Assembly: GCA_028292265.1 (NCBI GenBank)
Contig: JAQGMR010000036.1
Location: 1-39,909 of the forward strand
DNA length: 39,909 nt
Source of the DNA: Herminiimonas sp.
Lineage (GTDB): Bacteria; Pseudomonadota; Gammaproteobacteria; Burkholderiales; Burkholderiaceae_D
Direction: 5' to 3'
A program made the position numbers and the translations under genes. Shown in pieces: positions 15,235 through 24,241 of this stretch; the first letter of the stretch is position 1; every line of letters begins with the position of its first letter. The notes under the pieces are model-generated. The model had not been told where the DNA came from and made no database searches. It saw nothing but the letters and a program-made list of their open reading frames with translations.

Positions 15235-15519
15235 TTACCTGCCGGTTTGTGTGGTTACGTTGCTGCTTCCGCCCGAGGTGGCAGCGCCAGACCCTGCTGC
15301 GCCCGAGTTGGCGGCCGCCTCGGCAGCCTTGTCTTTCTTGTTTGCACGATGGTGCCCTATACCGCATCCAATGGCCGAGCCTGCAACGGCGTGCTTGCCA
15401 GCCAGGTGACCGGCGACGCCACCGACCGCTGCGCCTTTCAAGCAGCCTTTTGCACTTGCCGCGCCGGATAACGATGCCAAGGAAATGAAGACGGACAGTG
15501 CGAGCATTTTGTATTTCAT
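15235..15519 (-). CDS. small exported glycine-zipper protein
   Basis: A 94-residue protein with a Sec signal (MKYKMLALSVFISLASLSGA, ending ASA at about 23). The mature part begins KGCLKGAAVGGVAGHLAGKH and continues AVAGSAIGCGIGHHRANKKD, giving regularly spaced glycines of a glycine-zipper helix pair. The C-terminal third is Ser/Gly/Ala/Thr-rich and disordered. Such proteins are thought to insert in or associate with the envelope, but no precise role is known. AGGAG lies five bases before the ATG at 15519; a longer frame upstream has no signal-like sequence. Confidence 0.8.
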   Translation of the reverse strand: MKYKMLALSVFISLASLSGAASAKGCLKGAAVGGVAGHLAGKHAVAGSAIGCGIGHHRANKKDKAAEAAANSGAAGSGAATSGGSSNVTTQTGR

Positions 15520-15976
15520 GTGAACTCCTGGCGTTGAAAAAATGTGTGGGAGAACAATGTCCCTTGCGACATAGAGCACGTTTCAGGCCAGCCGTAGTTT
15601 GCCTGGTTGCGCATGAATGCTTCAGACGCAAGACTGTTCTTGACGCCCGGAACAGAGATGTAATGCGATGCAACGCTCGCGCATGTCATGACGCTGCTGC
15701 GGGACTCTGGAGTTCACGCTTTGCGGCCCGGATGCTGGCTCGTCACGCAGGTAAGAATTGCACACTGATCGGCATCTTTTTCCATCCGTACATTGATCGC
15801 GCGTGGGCTACTTCCCTTGCGTCGAATGTCCGGTCGGATGACCGTCGCGCACCGGACCGACGCCGCGCCGCTTCTCCCTTTTGGCCGGGTTCCCTGCACC
15901 GATCCAGGAACAGCCTTGCAACCTGACGTCGCTGCCGGCCAGTGTGAACAGGCAAGTCTGAGCAATCCTCTACGGC
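15520..15976. other. intergenic region, no gene recognised
   Basis: About 450 bases between the glycine-zipper gene and the ankyrin gene end. Open frames exist on both strands, but their translations are rich in Arg, Cys and Pro and have no ribosome-binding site or domain character. I see no RNA gene or strong hairpin. Confidence 0.45.
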
Positions 15977-18145
15977 TTATTGCATGGCCTCCGTTACAAG
16001 CGCGGCAAGACGCGCCTGGCGGTATTCCGCAATCAGCGTTTTATGGCCAGAAGTACGGTGCAGCTGCCAGCGGTCACCCCGTGTCTCGGCTCTCAAGACA
16101 TCTTTCAATCCCATGCGGTCCCCGACATTGCCGGCCTTGAGAATCCACAGGAATGTGCGCGTAGTGAACACAGCCTTCATGTGGTCTTCCAGATGGCTGC
16201 GGAATTCGGCGGCGGAAGACCATTCAATGCCCGGCCGGGCTCCATGCGTACGCAATGTGGAACAATATCGAACGAGCTCGGTGGTAACCAAAGTGGCGCA
16301 GGCAGTGTCATCCAGCCGCTGTCCCCTTCCGGTGCCCGAATCATGGGCGGGAAGCGCTCGAAGGGATACGACAAGCACTTCGAGTGCTTTGAGAAAGCGG
16401 GTCGTGCCGGATGCCGTAGACCAGAGGCCTTGCCTGGCTCGTGCCAGCCACGCGTTGAATCGGCCCGCGGTCACCGGCCTTCGTGCCTCGATTTCGCTCA
16501 GCATTGCGTCGAACAGGCGCTGTTCCTGGGTATGCGTGGAAGGCCTGGTTGCATCGCCGACGATAGCATCCCGCGGGTCCGGCATGGACTGCACCAGCGC
16601 TGCGAAATCCTTAGGCGACATGGCGGCAAGTCTTGAGTCGGTTTCCGCTTCGCCGCCCTTCAGGAATTCAAGCACCTCCAACTGACCGTTGCGTGCCGCG
16701 ATAATCGCAACGCTCTCGCCGTCGTCGGTCCTGGCCTGGCCCATCGCACGTTGCGTGACGAGATACTCCACCACGTTCAAATGGCCACCGGCCGCTGCCA
16801 GGTGCACGGCCGTCAAGCCGCTGTCGTCGGTGGCGCTGCTGGCTGGAACTGCGAGCTTCTCGATGACATATCCAAGGACTGCCAACCGCCCATTGGCTGC
16901 GGCCAGCATGATGATGTCTTGCCCGTTGTGTGTGATGGCGTGGATGTCGGCGCCCTGGGCCACCAGATACTTGAGGACGCGGACATGGCCCCGCGCGGCC
17001 GCGATCAGCACGGCGGAGAGGCCGCTCGCTGTGGTGGCGTCCAGGGGAACATGGAGATCCCGAATAAACAGCTGAAGCGCCGACAGACGGCCATTCGCCG
17101 CGGCTGCCATTGCGGCATTGACGCCGCTGTGCGTCGTCGCAAGCAAATTGGCGCCGTTCTGTATTAATACCGCGATGGCTTTCAAATCATCGTTCGCCGC
17201 CGCGGCGATGAGCAGGGTCCCCCCGCTTCCATCCGTCGCGTCGACGTCCTCGCCATGGCGCAGCAGGTGCTGGATGAACTCTGGTTGTCCCCAGGCCGCG
17301 CAACAGAAGGTCAGCGGCAATCCGTGCATGCCCAGGGCATGCGCCTTCCATTCCAGGAGCTGCCTTGCAATACTCACTCGTCCCAATTCGAATGCCAATT
17401 CAATCGGCGTGCGGCCGGGCCGATCTTTTTCATTGAGGTCCGGGTCGAGGCCGGCATCGAGAAGCAGCGACACCAGGCCGGCCCGATTCTCGCGGATCGC
17501 AAAGCGCAGCGCCGTGTCACCCCGCGAATTCCTGGCATCAAGTCTGGCGGCATGGATGAACAGCGATCTCACCGCCGCCTTGTTGAGATCCTGTGGGGTG
17601 TCGACGAGGGTCGTTACCGCTGGCTGCGCCCGCATGTCCCGGCAAGTTCGGTTTGGAGCGCGCGGCCCCTCGCGCAGATTCGCTTGAAGCGCATTTGATC
17701 GCTGGAATGGCGCCACGGTGGCGGCCATACGCGGACCGCTTGTCGCGGTATGCGGCTTTGTCGAGAGGGCGCAGCTGGACCGGTCCTCGTCTTTTTGTGC
17801 CACTCGTCCGCGCGTGGCGGCAAAGGCGCTGCCGGCTGTGCGCTCCGCGCCGACGCTCTTCACCGAACAGTTTCCCACTTCGCCCAGCACGCGGAAATCG
17901 CCTGAGGTTCTCCCGGTGGATCTTGAGGGCCTCGGCTGAAGCCTGGGTCTGGTTACCTGCAGTTTCGAATTCGCGTTCTCGTCATTCGCTGGCGTTCGCG
18001 ATGCCTCGCGTGTTATCGGCTTCAATGTAGCGGAACGGTGTTCTCTAATCGAACCTCGTTCTGCGCCTGCAGGTTCACTGCCACGTGATGCGCCGGAATT
18101 CAATCTTTGTACGGAAGATGCGCCTGCGGAAATTCTACGTTTCAT
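15977..18145 (-). CDS. ankyrin-repeat protein with long disordered basic N-terminus
   Basis: A 722-residue protein in three parts. Residues 1-180 are Ser/Arg/Thr/Ala/Pro-rich, basic and apparently disordered, with no Sec signal. Residues about 195-500 hold eight to nine ankyrin repeats, for example GDTALRFAIRENRAGLVSLL, SGLSAVLIAAARGHVRVLKY and SGLTAVHLAAAGGHLNVVEY. Residues 500-722 are helical and match no domain I recognise. Ankyrin arrays bind proteins. The signal-less, Ser-rich N-terminus resembles the export region of type III effectors, but no secretion genes or hrp-type box were found nearby, so effector status is speculation. The ATG at 18145 has a poor ribosome-binding site, and an internal start within the disordered part is possible. 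It is monocistronic and divergent from the aromatic-acid cluster. Confidence 0.8.
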   Translation of the reverse strand: MKRRISAGASSVQRLNSGASRGSEPAGAERGSIREHRSATLKPITREASRTPANDENANSKLQVTRPRLQPRPSRSTGRTSGDFRVLGEVGNCSVKSVGAERTAGSAFAATRGRVAQKDEDRSSCALSTKPHTATSGPRMAATVAPFQRSNALQANLREGPRAPNRTCRDMRAQPAVTTLVDTPQDLNKAAVRSLFIHAARLDARNSRGDTALRFAIRENRAGLVSLLLDAGLDPDLNEKDRPGRTPIELAFELGRVSIARQLLEWKAHALGMHGLPLTFCCAAWGQPEFIQHLLRHGEDVDATDGSGGTLLIAAAANDDLKAIAVLIQNGANLLATTHSGVNAAMAAAANGRLSALQLFIRDLHVPLDATTASGLSAVLIAAARGHVRVLKYLVAQGADIHAITHNGQDIIMLAAANGRLAVLGYVIEKLAVPASSATDDSGLTAVHLAAAGGHLNVVEYLVTQRAMGQARTDDGESVAIIAARNGQLEVLEFLKGGEAETDSRLAAMSPKDFAALVQSMPDPRDAIVGDATRPSTHTQEQRLFDAMLSEIEARRPVTAGRFNAWLARARQGLWSTASGTTRFLKALEVLVVSLRALPAHDSGTGRGQRLDDTACATLVTTELVRYCSTLRTHGARPGIEWSSAAEFRSHLEDHMKAVFTTRTFLWILKAGNVGDRMGLKDVLRAETRGDRWQLHRTSGHKTLIAEYRQARLAALVTEAMQ

Positions 18146-18409
18146 TCAATGACTTTTTTCAGTAGGTGTGCGCGATACCGACATATGTAAAAGAAATCGA
18201 ACGGCAGTTCCATCAAGACTGCAAATTTCGCACTTGACGACAGGGCGGATTGTTCGTATGGCCGGCCATCACGTCCGAAAACTCAACCGAGCAATTGCGA
18301 TACATTGAGCCCGAATGAAAAGCTGCGCGTCGCTGTCTTGCACCAGCCGGAAGTGGGGGAAACGAAACGCCTATTCCGGCAACGCCACTTGCTGGACGAA
18401 CTGTTCCAA

Positions 18410-18432
18410 TATTGTTACAGTCCATAACAATA
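18410..18432. promoter_or_regulatory. MarR-type operator candidate upstream of the aromatic-acid cluster
   Basis: A perfect inverted repeat with 8-bp arms, TATTGTTA (18410-18417) and TAACAATA (18425-18432), separated by 7 bases. It lies 58-80 bases before the flavin monooxygenase ATG in an AT-rich stretch likely to overlap the promoter. A MarR-family gene sits two genes downstream, and dimeric MarR proteins bind AT-rich palindromes of this size. The pairing of site and regulator is inferred. Confidence 0.55.
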
Positions 18433-18489
18433 AATCGAACGACAAACTTCCCGCCTCCAGCGGTTGTCGTACCGAGAGGAGACTTTGCT

Positions 18490-19758
18490 ATGAAGATCGG
18501 CATCGCAGGCGCCGGCATCGGCGGCCTTGCCCTGGCGCTGATGCTGCACAAGCGCGGCATCGAGGTCGAAGTCTGGGAAGCGGTTTCGCAGATACGCCCG
18601 CTCGGCGTCGGCATCAACCTTCTGCCGCATGCGGTGCGCGAATTAAGCGAGCTGGGGCTAGACGACACGCTCGCCGCGATCGCAATCGAAACCTCCGCCC
18701 TCGCCTACTACAACAAGTTCGGCCAGCAGATATGGCATGAACCGCGCGGCCGTGCCGCCGGCTACGGCTGGCCGCAATTCTCAATCCACCGCGGCGAACT
18801 GCAAATGGCGCTGGTACGCGCAGTGCAGGAACGGATCGGGGCCCAAAATCTCCACACCGGCCATACCTTCGAATCGTTCACACAGGACAAGGACGCAGTC
18901 ACCGTGCGCCTGCGCAGGCGTGCAGATAATGCGCTGGTCGAGGCCCGATGCGACGTGCTGGTGGGGGCTGATGGCATTCATTCGGCGGTGCGGCGGTTCC
19001 TGCATCCGGTCGGCGACGAAGCGCGGTTTTCTGGACGCATGCTGTGGCGCGCCGTGACCGAAGCGGCGCCCTTCCTGGATGGCCGCAGCATGTTCATGGC
19101 CGGGCACCAGGACACCAAATTCGTTGCCTATCCCATCTCTGAAACACTGCGGCGCGAGGGCAGATCGCTCATCAACTGGATTGCGGAATTGCGCGTACCG
19201 GACGGTGCCCTGCCGGCGACGGACTGGAACCGGCGTGTCGATAAATCCGTTTTCGCGGATCGCTTCCGCGACTGGAAATGGGACTGGATCGACATACCCG
19301 CGTTGATCGACGGCGCGGAGACGATTTATGAGTTCCCGCTGGTGGACCGTGATCCACTGCCACGCTGGACCTTCGGCCGCGTGACGCTGCTAGGCGACGC
19401 GGCGCATCCGATGTATCCAATCGGCTCCAATGGCAGTGCGCAGGCCTTGCTGGATGCGCGCTATTTCGCCGACTGCATGGCGGATTGCGCGGCGGGCGCA
19501 ACGCACGGCGACAAGGAAGTCGGCAATGCATTGCGGGAGTATGAAGCCGAGCGATTACCGCGCACTGCGGGCATTGTGCTGCGCAATCGCATGAACGGAC
19601 CGGAGCAAGTGATGCAGTTGGCGGAAGAACGCGCGCCGAATGGGTTCACGGACATTGAGAGCGTGATACCGTTTGCAGAGCGGGAAGAAATCTCCTTGCG
19701 CTACAAGCGGCTGGCCGGCTTCGACCGCCAGTCACTGGCCACGCCGCCAGTCAAATAA
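18490..19758 (+). CDS. FAD-dependent monooxygenase (PhzS-like aromatic hydroxylase family)
   Basis: A 422-residue single-component flavoprotein hydroxylase. It shows the dinucleotide-binding GAGIGG at 7-12 followed by the acidic end of the second strand (VEVWEAV), the DG motif in DVLVGADGIHSAVRR, and the GD motif in RVTLLGDAAHPMYPIGSNGS, whose PIGSNG form is typical of the PhzS-like group. It would use NAD(P)H and O2 to hydroxylate an aromatic compound in the cytoplasm. GAGGAGA lies seven to eight bases before the ATG at 18490, and the upstream in-frame extension lacks support. It is the first gene of a cluster with a thioesterase and MarR regulator, downstream of a perfect palindrome. The substrate is unknown. 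Confidence 0.9.
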   Translation: MKIGIAGAGIGGLALALMLHKRGIEVEVWEAVSQIRPLGVGINLLPHAVRELSELGLDDTLAAIAIETSALAYYNKFGQQIWHEPRGRAAGYGWPQFSIHRGELQMALVRAVQERIGAQNLHTGHTFESFTQDKDAVTVRLRRRADNALVEARCDVLVGADGIHSAVRRFLHPVGDEARFSGRMLWRAVTEAAPFLDGRSMFMAGHQDTKFVAYPISETLRREGRSLINWIAELRVPDGALPATDWNRRVDKSVFADRFRDWKWDWIDIPALIDGAETIYEFPLVDRDPLPRWTFGRVTLLGDAAHPMYPIGSNGSAQALLDARYFADCMADCAAGATHGDKEVGNALREYEAERLPRTAGIVLRNRMNGPEQVMQLAEERAPNGFTDIESVIPFAEREEISLRYKRLAGFDRQSLATPPVK

Positions 19759-19775
19759 CCGGTCGAAGGAAACTC

Positions 19776-20243
19776 ATGAGCATCTGGAAGCACCATCCCA
19801 CACTGGACGAATTGCGTGCCCTGCATACCGATTCCGCCGAGCGAGTTCTTGGTATTGAATTTGTCGAGATTGGCGAGGATTTTCTGTCTGCGCGCATGCC
19901 GGTGGATCGCCGCACCATGCAACCTTTTCGCATCCTGCACGGCGGCGCGTCGGCGCTGCTGGCGGAATCGGTCGGCAGTTGCGCCGCCAACCTGTGCGTC
20001 GACCAGCGGGAAGCCTATTGCGTGGGCCTGGATATCAATGCCAACCATGTGCGTGGCGCGCGCGGCGGATGGGTAACCGGAACCGCGCGTCCCCTACACA
20101 TCGGCAGCTCCACGCATGTATGGGAAATCCGCATCACCGATGAAGCGGAGCGCCTGGTTTGCATATCCCGCCTGACCATGTCGGTGCGCCAGCGTGAAGA
20201 GCGGCTTGACGAGGTTCCCGCCACGCCGGTGGGCAAGGCGTAA
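19776..20243 (+). CDS. hotdog-fold thioesterase (PaaI/EntH-like)
   Basis: A 155-residue hotdog thioesterase. The core block QPFRILHGGASALLAESVGS contains the family HGG and the acidic catalytic residue (Glu in LAESVGS), and the following GLDINANHVRGARGGWVTGT and RPLHIGSSTHVWEIRI strands are typical of the PaaI/EntH/MenI group. It would release CoA from acyl- or aryl-CoA in the cytoplasm. It starts 17 bases after the hydroxylase stop, with AAGGAAA before the ATG, and its stop overlaps the MarR start (TAATG). Next to an aryl-CoA ligase it may recycle CoA or finish a CoA-dependent route. Confidence 0.9.
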   Translation: MSIWKHHPTLDELRALHTDSAERVLGIEFVEIGEDFLSARMPVDRRTMQPFRILHGGASALLAESVGSCAANLCVDQREAYCVGLDINANHVRGARGGWVTGTARPLHIGSSTHVWEIRITDEAERLVCISRLTMSVRQREERLDEVPATPVGKA

Positions 20244-20842
20244 TGCGCGTGGCTTCGGCACGAGGGTCGGTGCAAGCTGTGGCGTTACCCGCGGCTGCCA
20301 ACACTGCCGCAGCTGACAGCGCCGCCGCTGGCTCAGCAGTGCACACGACTTCAGCGGACCTCGAACGCGACAGCAACACCATTCACCCAATGCCACATGT
20401 GCCAGGCGTCGATTACGGATTGCTCGACAACCTGGTCGGTTATGGCATACGGCGCGCGCAGCTTGCCATTTACGACGACTTCATTCGTTCCCTTGCGCAG
20501 TGGGATATCACGCCGCCGCGCTTTTCGGCGCTTGTCATTATCGGCAACAATCCGGGACTCAAACTTACCGACCTCGCCAATGTACTGGCCGTCGCGCGCT
20601 CCGGCGCGGTGATCCTTGCCGACACACTTGAGGCACGCGGGCTGATCGAGCGCCGGGACAGCGCGACGGACCGCCGCGCCTGGGGTTTGCACCTGACGCG
20701 GGCCGGCCGCTCGCTGCTCGAGAAGACGACCCATGCCGTGCGCGAGCAGGATGAACGTGTGAGCGCGACGCTCACTGCCGAGGAGCGCGCTACCTTGCTG
20801 GGCTTGCTTCGCAAAGTGGCTCGGCTTGACCGGCAAGATTGA
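20243..20842 (+). CDS. MarR-family transcriptional regulator
   Basis: Up to 199 residues. The winged HTH is in PRFSALVIIGNNPGLKLTDL, ANVLAVARSGAVILADTLEA and the wing RGLIERRDSATDRRAWGLHLT, all typical MarR. The TAATG overlap with the thioesterase gene and AAGG upstream favour a start at 20243. That gives an Ala-rich extension of about 49 residues not usual in the family, so an internal Met at 20390 (MPHVPGVDYG) is possible. Such regulators in aromatic-acid clusters often repress and are released by the CoA thioester or free acid. The palindrome at 18410-18432 is the likely site. Confidence 0.88.
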   Translation: MRVASARGSVQAVALPAAANTAAADSAAAGSAVHTTSADLERDSNTIHPMPHVPGVDYGLLDNLVGYGIRRAQLAIYDDFIRSLAQWDITPPRFSALVIIGNNPGLKLTDLANVLAVARSGAVILADTLEARGLIERRDSATDRRAWGLHLTRAGRSLLEKTTHAVREQDERVSATLTAEERATLLGLLRKVARLDRQD

Positions 20843-20960
20843 CGCGGCCTGCATCGCGGCAAAGATAGAGGAACATGGCGACGCCTGAAGCAACGAAGCT
20901 AATACGACCAAGTTAATGCAACGCGCTTAATACCAGAACCACCCCACCAGAGGAGACTCA

Positions 20961-22112
20961 ATGAAGACCGCAAACAAGAGCCGCATCAGCATCGCCATCA
21001 TGGCGCTCGCCGCAATATCGCTGCCAGCACTGGCCGACATTAACGTCGGCATTTCGGTGTCCGCAACCGGCCCGGCCGCCTCGCTCGGTATTCCCGAGAA
21101 GAACACCGTGGCGCTGCTGCCGACCACCATCTCTGGCGAAAAAATCAATTACATCGTGCTGGATGACGCCACCAATCCAACCGAGGCCAACAAGAACGCG
21201 CGCAAGTTCTCAACCGAGAATCATGCGGACATCTATTTCGGCTCTTCCGCTGTGCCGACCGCGCTAGCGATTGCCGAAGTCGCCGCCGAGACCAAGACGC
21301 CACAACTGTCACTGGCGCCGCTTGAACTGACTGACGCCAAGAAGACCTGGGTCTTCAGCATGCCGCAGCACAATGCGCTGATGGCCCATGCGCTGGCGGA
21401 ACACATGAAGGCCAATGGCGTAAAAACGCTCGGCTTCATTGGCTATGCCGATGGCTATGGCGAAGGCTGGCTACGTGAAATGACCAAGGCTGCTGAAGCA
21501 GTCGGCATCAAGATGGCGCCGGTCGAGCGCTACAACCGTACCGACACGAGTGTGACGGGCCAGGTGGTGAAGCTCGCATCGGCCAATACCGATGCGATCT
21601 TGATAGCGGGGTCCGGCACCCCGGCCGCCCTGCCGCAAACTGCACTGGCCGAGCGCGGCTACAAGGGCAAGATCTACCAGACGCACGGCGCGGCCAACAA
21701 GGAATTTATCCGTGTCGGCGGCAAGGCAGTGGAAGGCGCGGTACTGCCAGTCGGCCCGGTCGTGGTGGCAAGTCAGCTTCCTGAAAGTAGCCCGTCAAAG
21801 AAGGTGGGCATGGAGTATACAAAACAATATGAAGAGAAGTACGGTGCCGGCTCGGTGTCATCCTTCGGCGCGCACATGTTTGACGCTTATCGAGTGTTTG
21901 CAGCAGCAGTGCCAGTGGCGCTGAAAAAAGCAAAGCCGGGCACCGTCGAGTTCCGCCAGGCTTTGCGCGATGCGATCGAGTCTGAAAAAGAAACGGTTGG
22001 GGCGCACGGCGTTTTCAGCATGAGCGCAACCGATCACTACGGCCATGACGACCGGGCCCGCGTGCTGGTGCGCATCGAAAAAGGCGACTGGAAGCTGATC
22101 AATTCAAAGTAA
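20961..22112 (+). CDS. ABC transporter substrate-binding protein, Leu/Ile/Val (branched-chain) type
   Basis: A 383-residue periplasmic binding protein with a Sec signal ending ALA at about residue 25. The mature protein starts DINVGISVSATGPAASLGIP, the standard type-I periplasmic fold opening, and contains NPTEANKNARKF, then FIGYADGYGEGWL, and the late FGAHMFDAYRVF. Members of this branch encoded beside hydroxycinnamate genes (for example CouP-like proteins) bind aromatic acids. No permease or ATPase subunits are in the window, so the rest of the transporter must be encoded elsewhere. GAGGAGA lies five bases before the ATG. Confidence 0.9.
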   Translation: MKTANKSRISIAIMALAAISLPALADINVGISVSATGPAASLGIPEKNTVALLPTTISGEKINYIVLDDATNPTEANKNARKFSTENHADIYFGSSAVPTALAIAEVAAETKTPQLSLAPLELTDAKKTWVFSMPQHNALMAHALAEHMKANGVKTLGFIGYADGYGEGWLREMTKAAEAVGIKMAPVERYNRTDTSVTGQVVKLASANTDAILIAGSGTPAALPQTALAERGYKGKIYQTHGAANKEFIRVGGKAVEGAVLPVGPVVVASQLPESSPSKKVGMEYTKQYEEKYGAGSVSSFGAHMFDAYRVFAAAVPVALKKAKPGTVEFRQALRDAIESEKETVGAHGVFSMSATDHYGHDDRARVLVRIEKGDWKLINSK

Positions 22113-22192
22113 CTTTCTGGCGAATCTTGCGAAGCCGGTTGCCGCCGCGCTTCGCATTCATGAAGATGGCGTTCTATCGGAAGGACATGGTC

Positions 22193-24049
22193 ATGACCCA
22201 CATCGAGCGCGATCCAGCCCGTCTGTTTGCAGCGCCAGCCGTCAACCTTCAGTTGCGTGACGATGGCAGCATGCTGCTCTCTTCGCGCCAGGCATTGCTG
22301 CCGCATGCGCGCTCGATTGGAACATGGCTTGAACAGTGGGCAGCGTCGGCGCCGGACCGCCCCTTCCTGCTGGAGCGCGCCAGCGCCGGCGGACCCTGGC
22401 AGGGCGTGACGTATGGCGAAGCACGCAACAAGGTGCGCCAGATCGCCTCGGCGCTTCTGGCGATGGACTTGAAGCCGGGGCAGCCGGTCGCGGTGCTGTC
22501 GGATAATGGCGTGGAGCATGCGCTGCTGATGCTGGCGTGTCTGCACGTGGGCATTCCCTATGCCGCGATCTCGCCCGCCTACTCGCTGATGTCGAAGGAC
22601 CATGCAAAGCTCAAGTCGCTGATCCAGCGGCTGCAGCCGGCGGTATTGTATGCGGCACCGACAGAGCGTTTCGCCGGCGCCCTCGCAGCAATTTCCGGCC
22701 TGCATGGCGCGCGCCTGATCGCCTCTGCCGGCTCGGCTTCGCCGCCGGGCGCCGCACCGTTTTCGTCGTTGCTCGGAACGGTGGACAATAAGGCGGTGGA
22801 AAAGGCGCATGCCGACGTGGGGCCCGACACGGTGGCCAAAATCCTTTTTACTTCCGGCTCAATCGCCGAGCCCAAAGGCGTGGTCAATACGCAGCGCATG
22901 CTGTGCGCTTCGCAACAGGCCAAGGCGCAGGTCTGGCCGTTCCTTGCCCAAACACCGCCAGTCATCGTTGACTGGCTTCCGTGGAATCACACTTTCGGTG
23001 GCAACCACAACCTCAACCTTGTGCTGATGCATGGCGGCACGCTGTACGTCGACGCCGGCAAACCAATGCCCGGCCTGTTCGACACCACCATTGCGAACCT
23101 GCGTGAGATCGCGCCGACCATCTACTTCAACGTGCCGCGCGGCTTCGACATGCTGGTGACGGCGTTGCGCGCAGATGCTGACTTGCGGCGCAAGTTCTTT
23201 TCCCGTTTGCAGGTCATGTTTTATGCCGGCTCGGCGCTGCCGCAGAACCTGTGGGAAGCGCTGCTGGAACTGTCGCGCCAGGAGACCGGTGAAGCGGTGC
23301 CAATGGTGACGGCATGGGGTTCCACCGAGACCTCTCCGCTGGCAACGGATTGCCATTTCCAGGCGCCTTATTCTGGCGTGATCGGGGTCCCGGTGCCCGG
23401 TGTTGAACTCAAGCTGCTGAAAAATGGCGGCAAGCTCGAGATCCGCGTACGCGGCCCGAACGTCATGCCGGGCTATCTACTGCAGCCGGAACTGACGGCG
23501 AAGGCATTCGATGAAGAAGGGTTCTACCGTATTGGGGACGCAGTGCGCTTCGCTGACCCGCAACGGCCTGAGGCCGGTCTGGTCTTTGACGGGCGAGTGG
23601 CGGAAGACTTCAAGCTCGCCAGCGGCACCTGGGTCAATGTCGGCGCGCTGCGTGTGCGCGGCATTGAGTTTCTTGCGCCGGTGGCGCAGGACATTGTCGT
23701 CACCGGGCACGACGGCGACGAAATAGGCTTTCTGGTATTCCCAAACATGCCGGCATGCCGGCAACTTGCCGCGCTCCCGGCCGAGGCCACGGCTGCAGAG
23801 GTGCTAATGCACGACAAGGTGCGTACCGCGGTGTCGGCGGGTCTGGCGGCGATGCGGGCAGCTGGAAGCGGCAGTTCAACTTTTGCCGGACGCGCCCTGT
23901 TGTTGCAGGAACCGCCGTCCGTCGACGCCGGTGAGATCACGGACAAGGGTTACATCAATCAGGCAGCGGTGCTGCGCGGTCGGGCCGTGCTGGCGGCGCG
24001 CCTGCATGCGCTAACGACCGATCCGGAAACGATCTTGCCGCGTCTCTGA
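22193..24049 (+). CDS. fcs: feruloyl-CoA-synthase-like AMP-forming acid-CoA ligase
   Basis: A 618-residue ANL-superfamily ligase. The phosphate loop is present in a variant form, [26 protein letters not shown] binds [12 protein letters not shown] and [20 protein letters not shown] form the hinge, and this latter sequence is typical of the Fcs-like group; a C-terminal Lys in ITDKGYINQ is in the place of the catalytic lysine. It would convert an aromatic acid such as ferulate, with ATP and CoA, to its CoA ester. GGAAGG lies eight bases before the ATG at 22193; longer starts (22160, or TTG at 22127) are less likely. No hydratase-aldolase (ech) is in the window, so the further route is open. Confidence 0.85.
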   Translation: MTHIERDPARLFAAPAVNLQLRDDGSMLLSSRQALLPHARSIGTWLEQWAASAPDRPFLLERASAGGPWQGVTYGEARNKVRQIASALLAMDLKPGQPVAVLSDNGVEHALLMLACLHVGIPYAAISPAYSLMSKDHAKLKSLIQRLQPAVLYAAPTERFAGALAAISGLHGARLIASAGSASPPGAAPFSSLLGTVDNKAVEKAHADVGPDTVAKILFTSGSIAEPKGVVNTQRMLCASQQAKAQVWPFLAQTPPVIVDWLPWNHTFGGNHNLNLVLMHGGTLYVDAGKPMPGLFDTTIANLREIAPTIYFNVPRGFDMLVTALRADADLRRKFFSRLQVMFYAGSALPQNLWEALLELSRQETGEAVPMVTAWGSTETSPLATDCHFQAPYSGVIGVPVPGVELKLLKNGGKLEIRVRGPNVMPGYLLQPELTAKAFDEEGFYRIGDAVRFADPQRPEAGLVFDGRVAEDFKLASGTWVNVGALRVRGIEFLAPVAQDIVVTGHDGDEIGFLVFPNMPACRQLAALPAEATAAEVLMHDKVRTAVSAGLAAMRAAGSGSSTFAGRALLLQEPPSVDAGEITDKGYINQAAVLRGRAVLAARLHALTTDPETILPRL

Positions 24050-24241
24050 CAGCAACTCGGCGACGCCAGTGCTGGTCGGTCAGAGGGTGCGGGAAAATGG
24101 CCGTATCGAGTCCGACAGTGGCCCTGGCGGACCCTTGCTACTGCCAGCTTGTTACACCATTGCGCGTTACGCTGTTACCCCGTTGTGCCCAGCCCGCCAG
24201 TGCGTCAAACCAGAACCACAACGACGCTGCGGTTGGCGCTG

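Noticed and set aside
18146..18409. Possible hrp/PIP-type box upstream of the ankyrin gene
   Set aside because: TTCG motifs exist on the minus strand at spacings of 36 and 78 bases, not the 15-16 base gap needed for a PIP or hrpII box.
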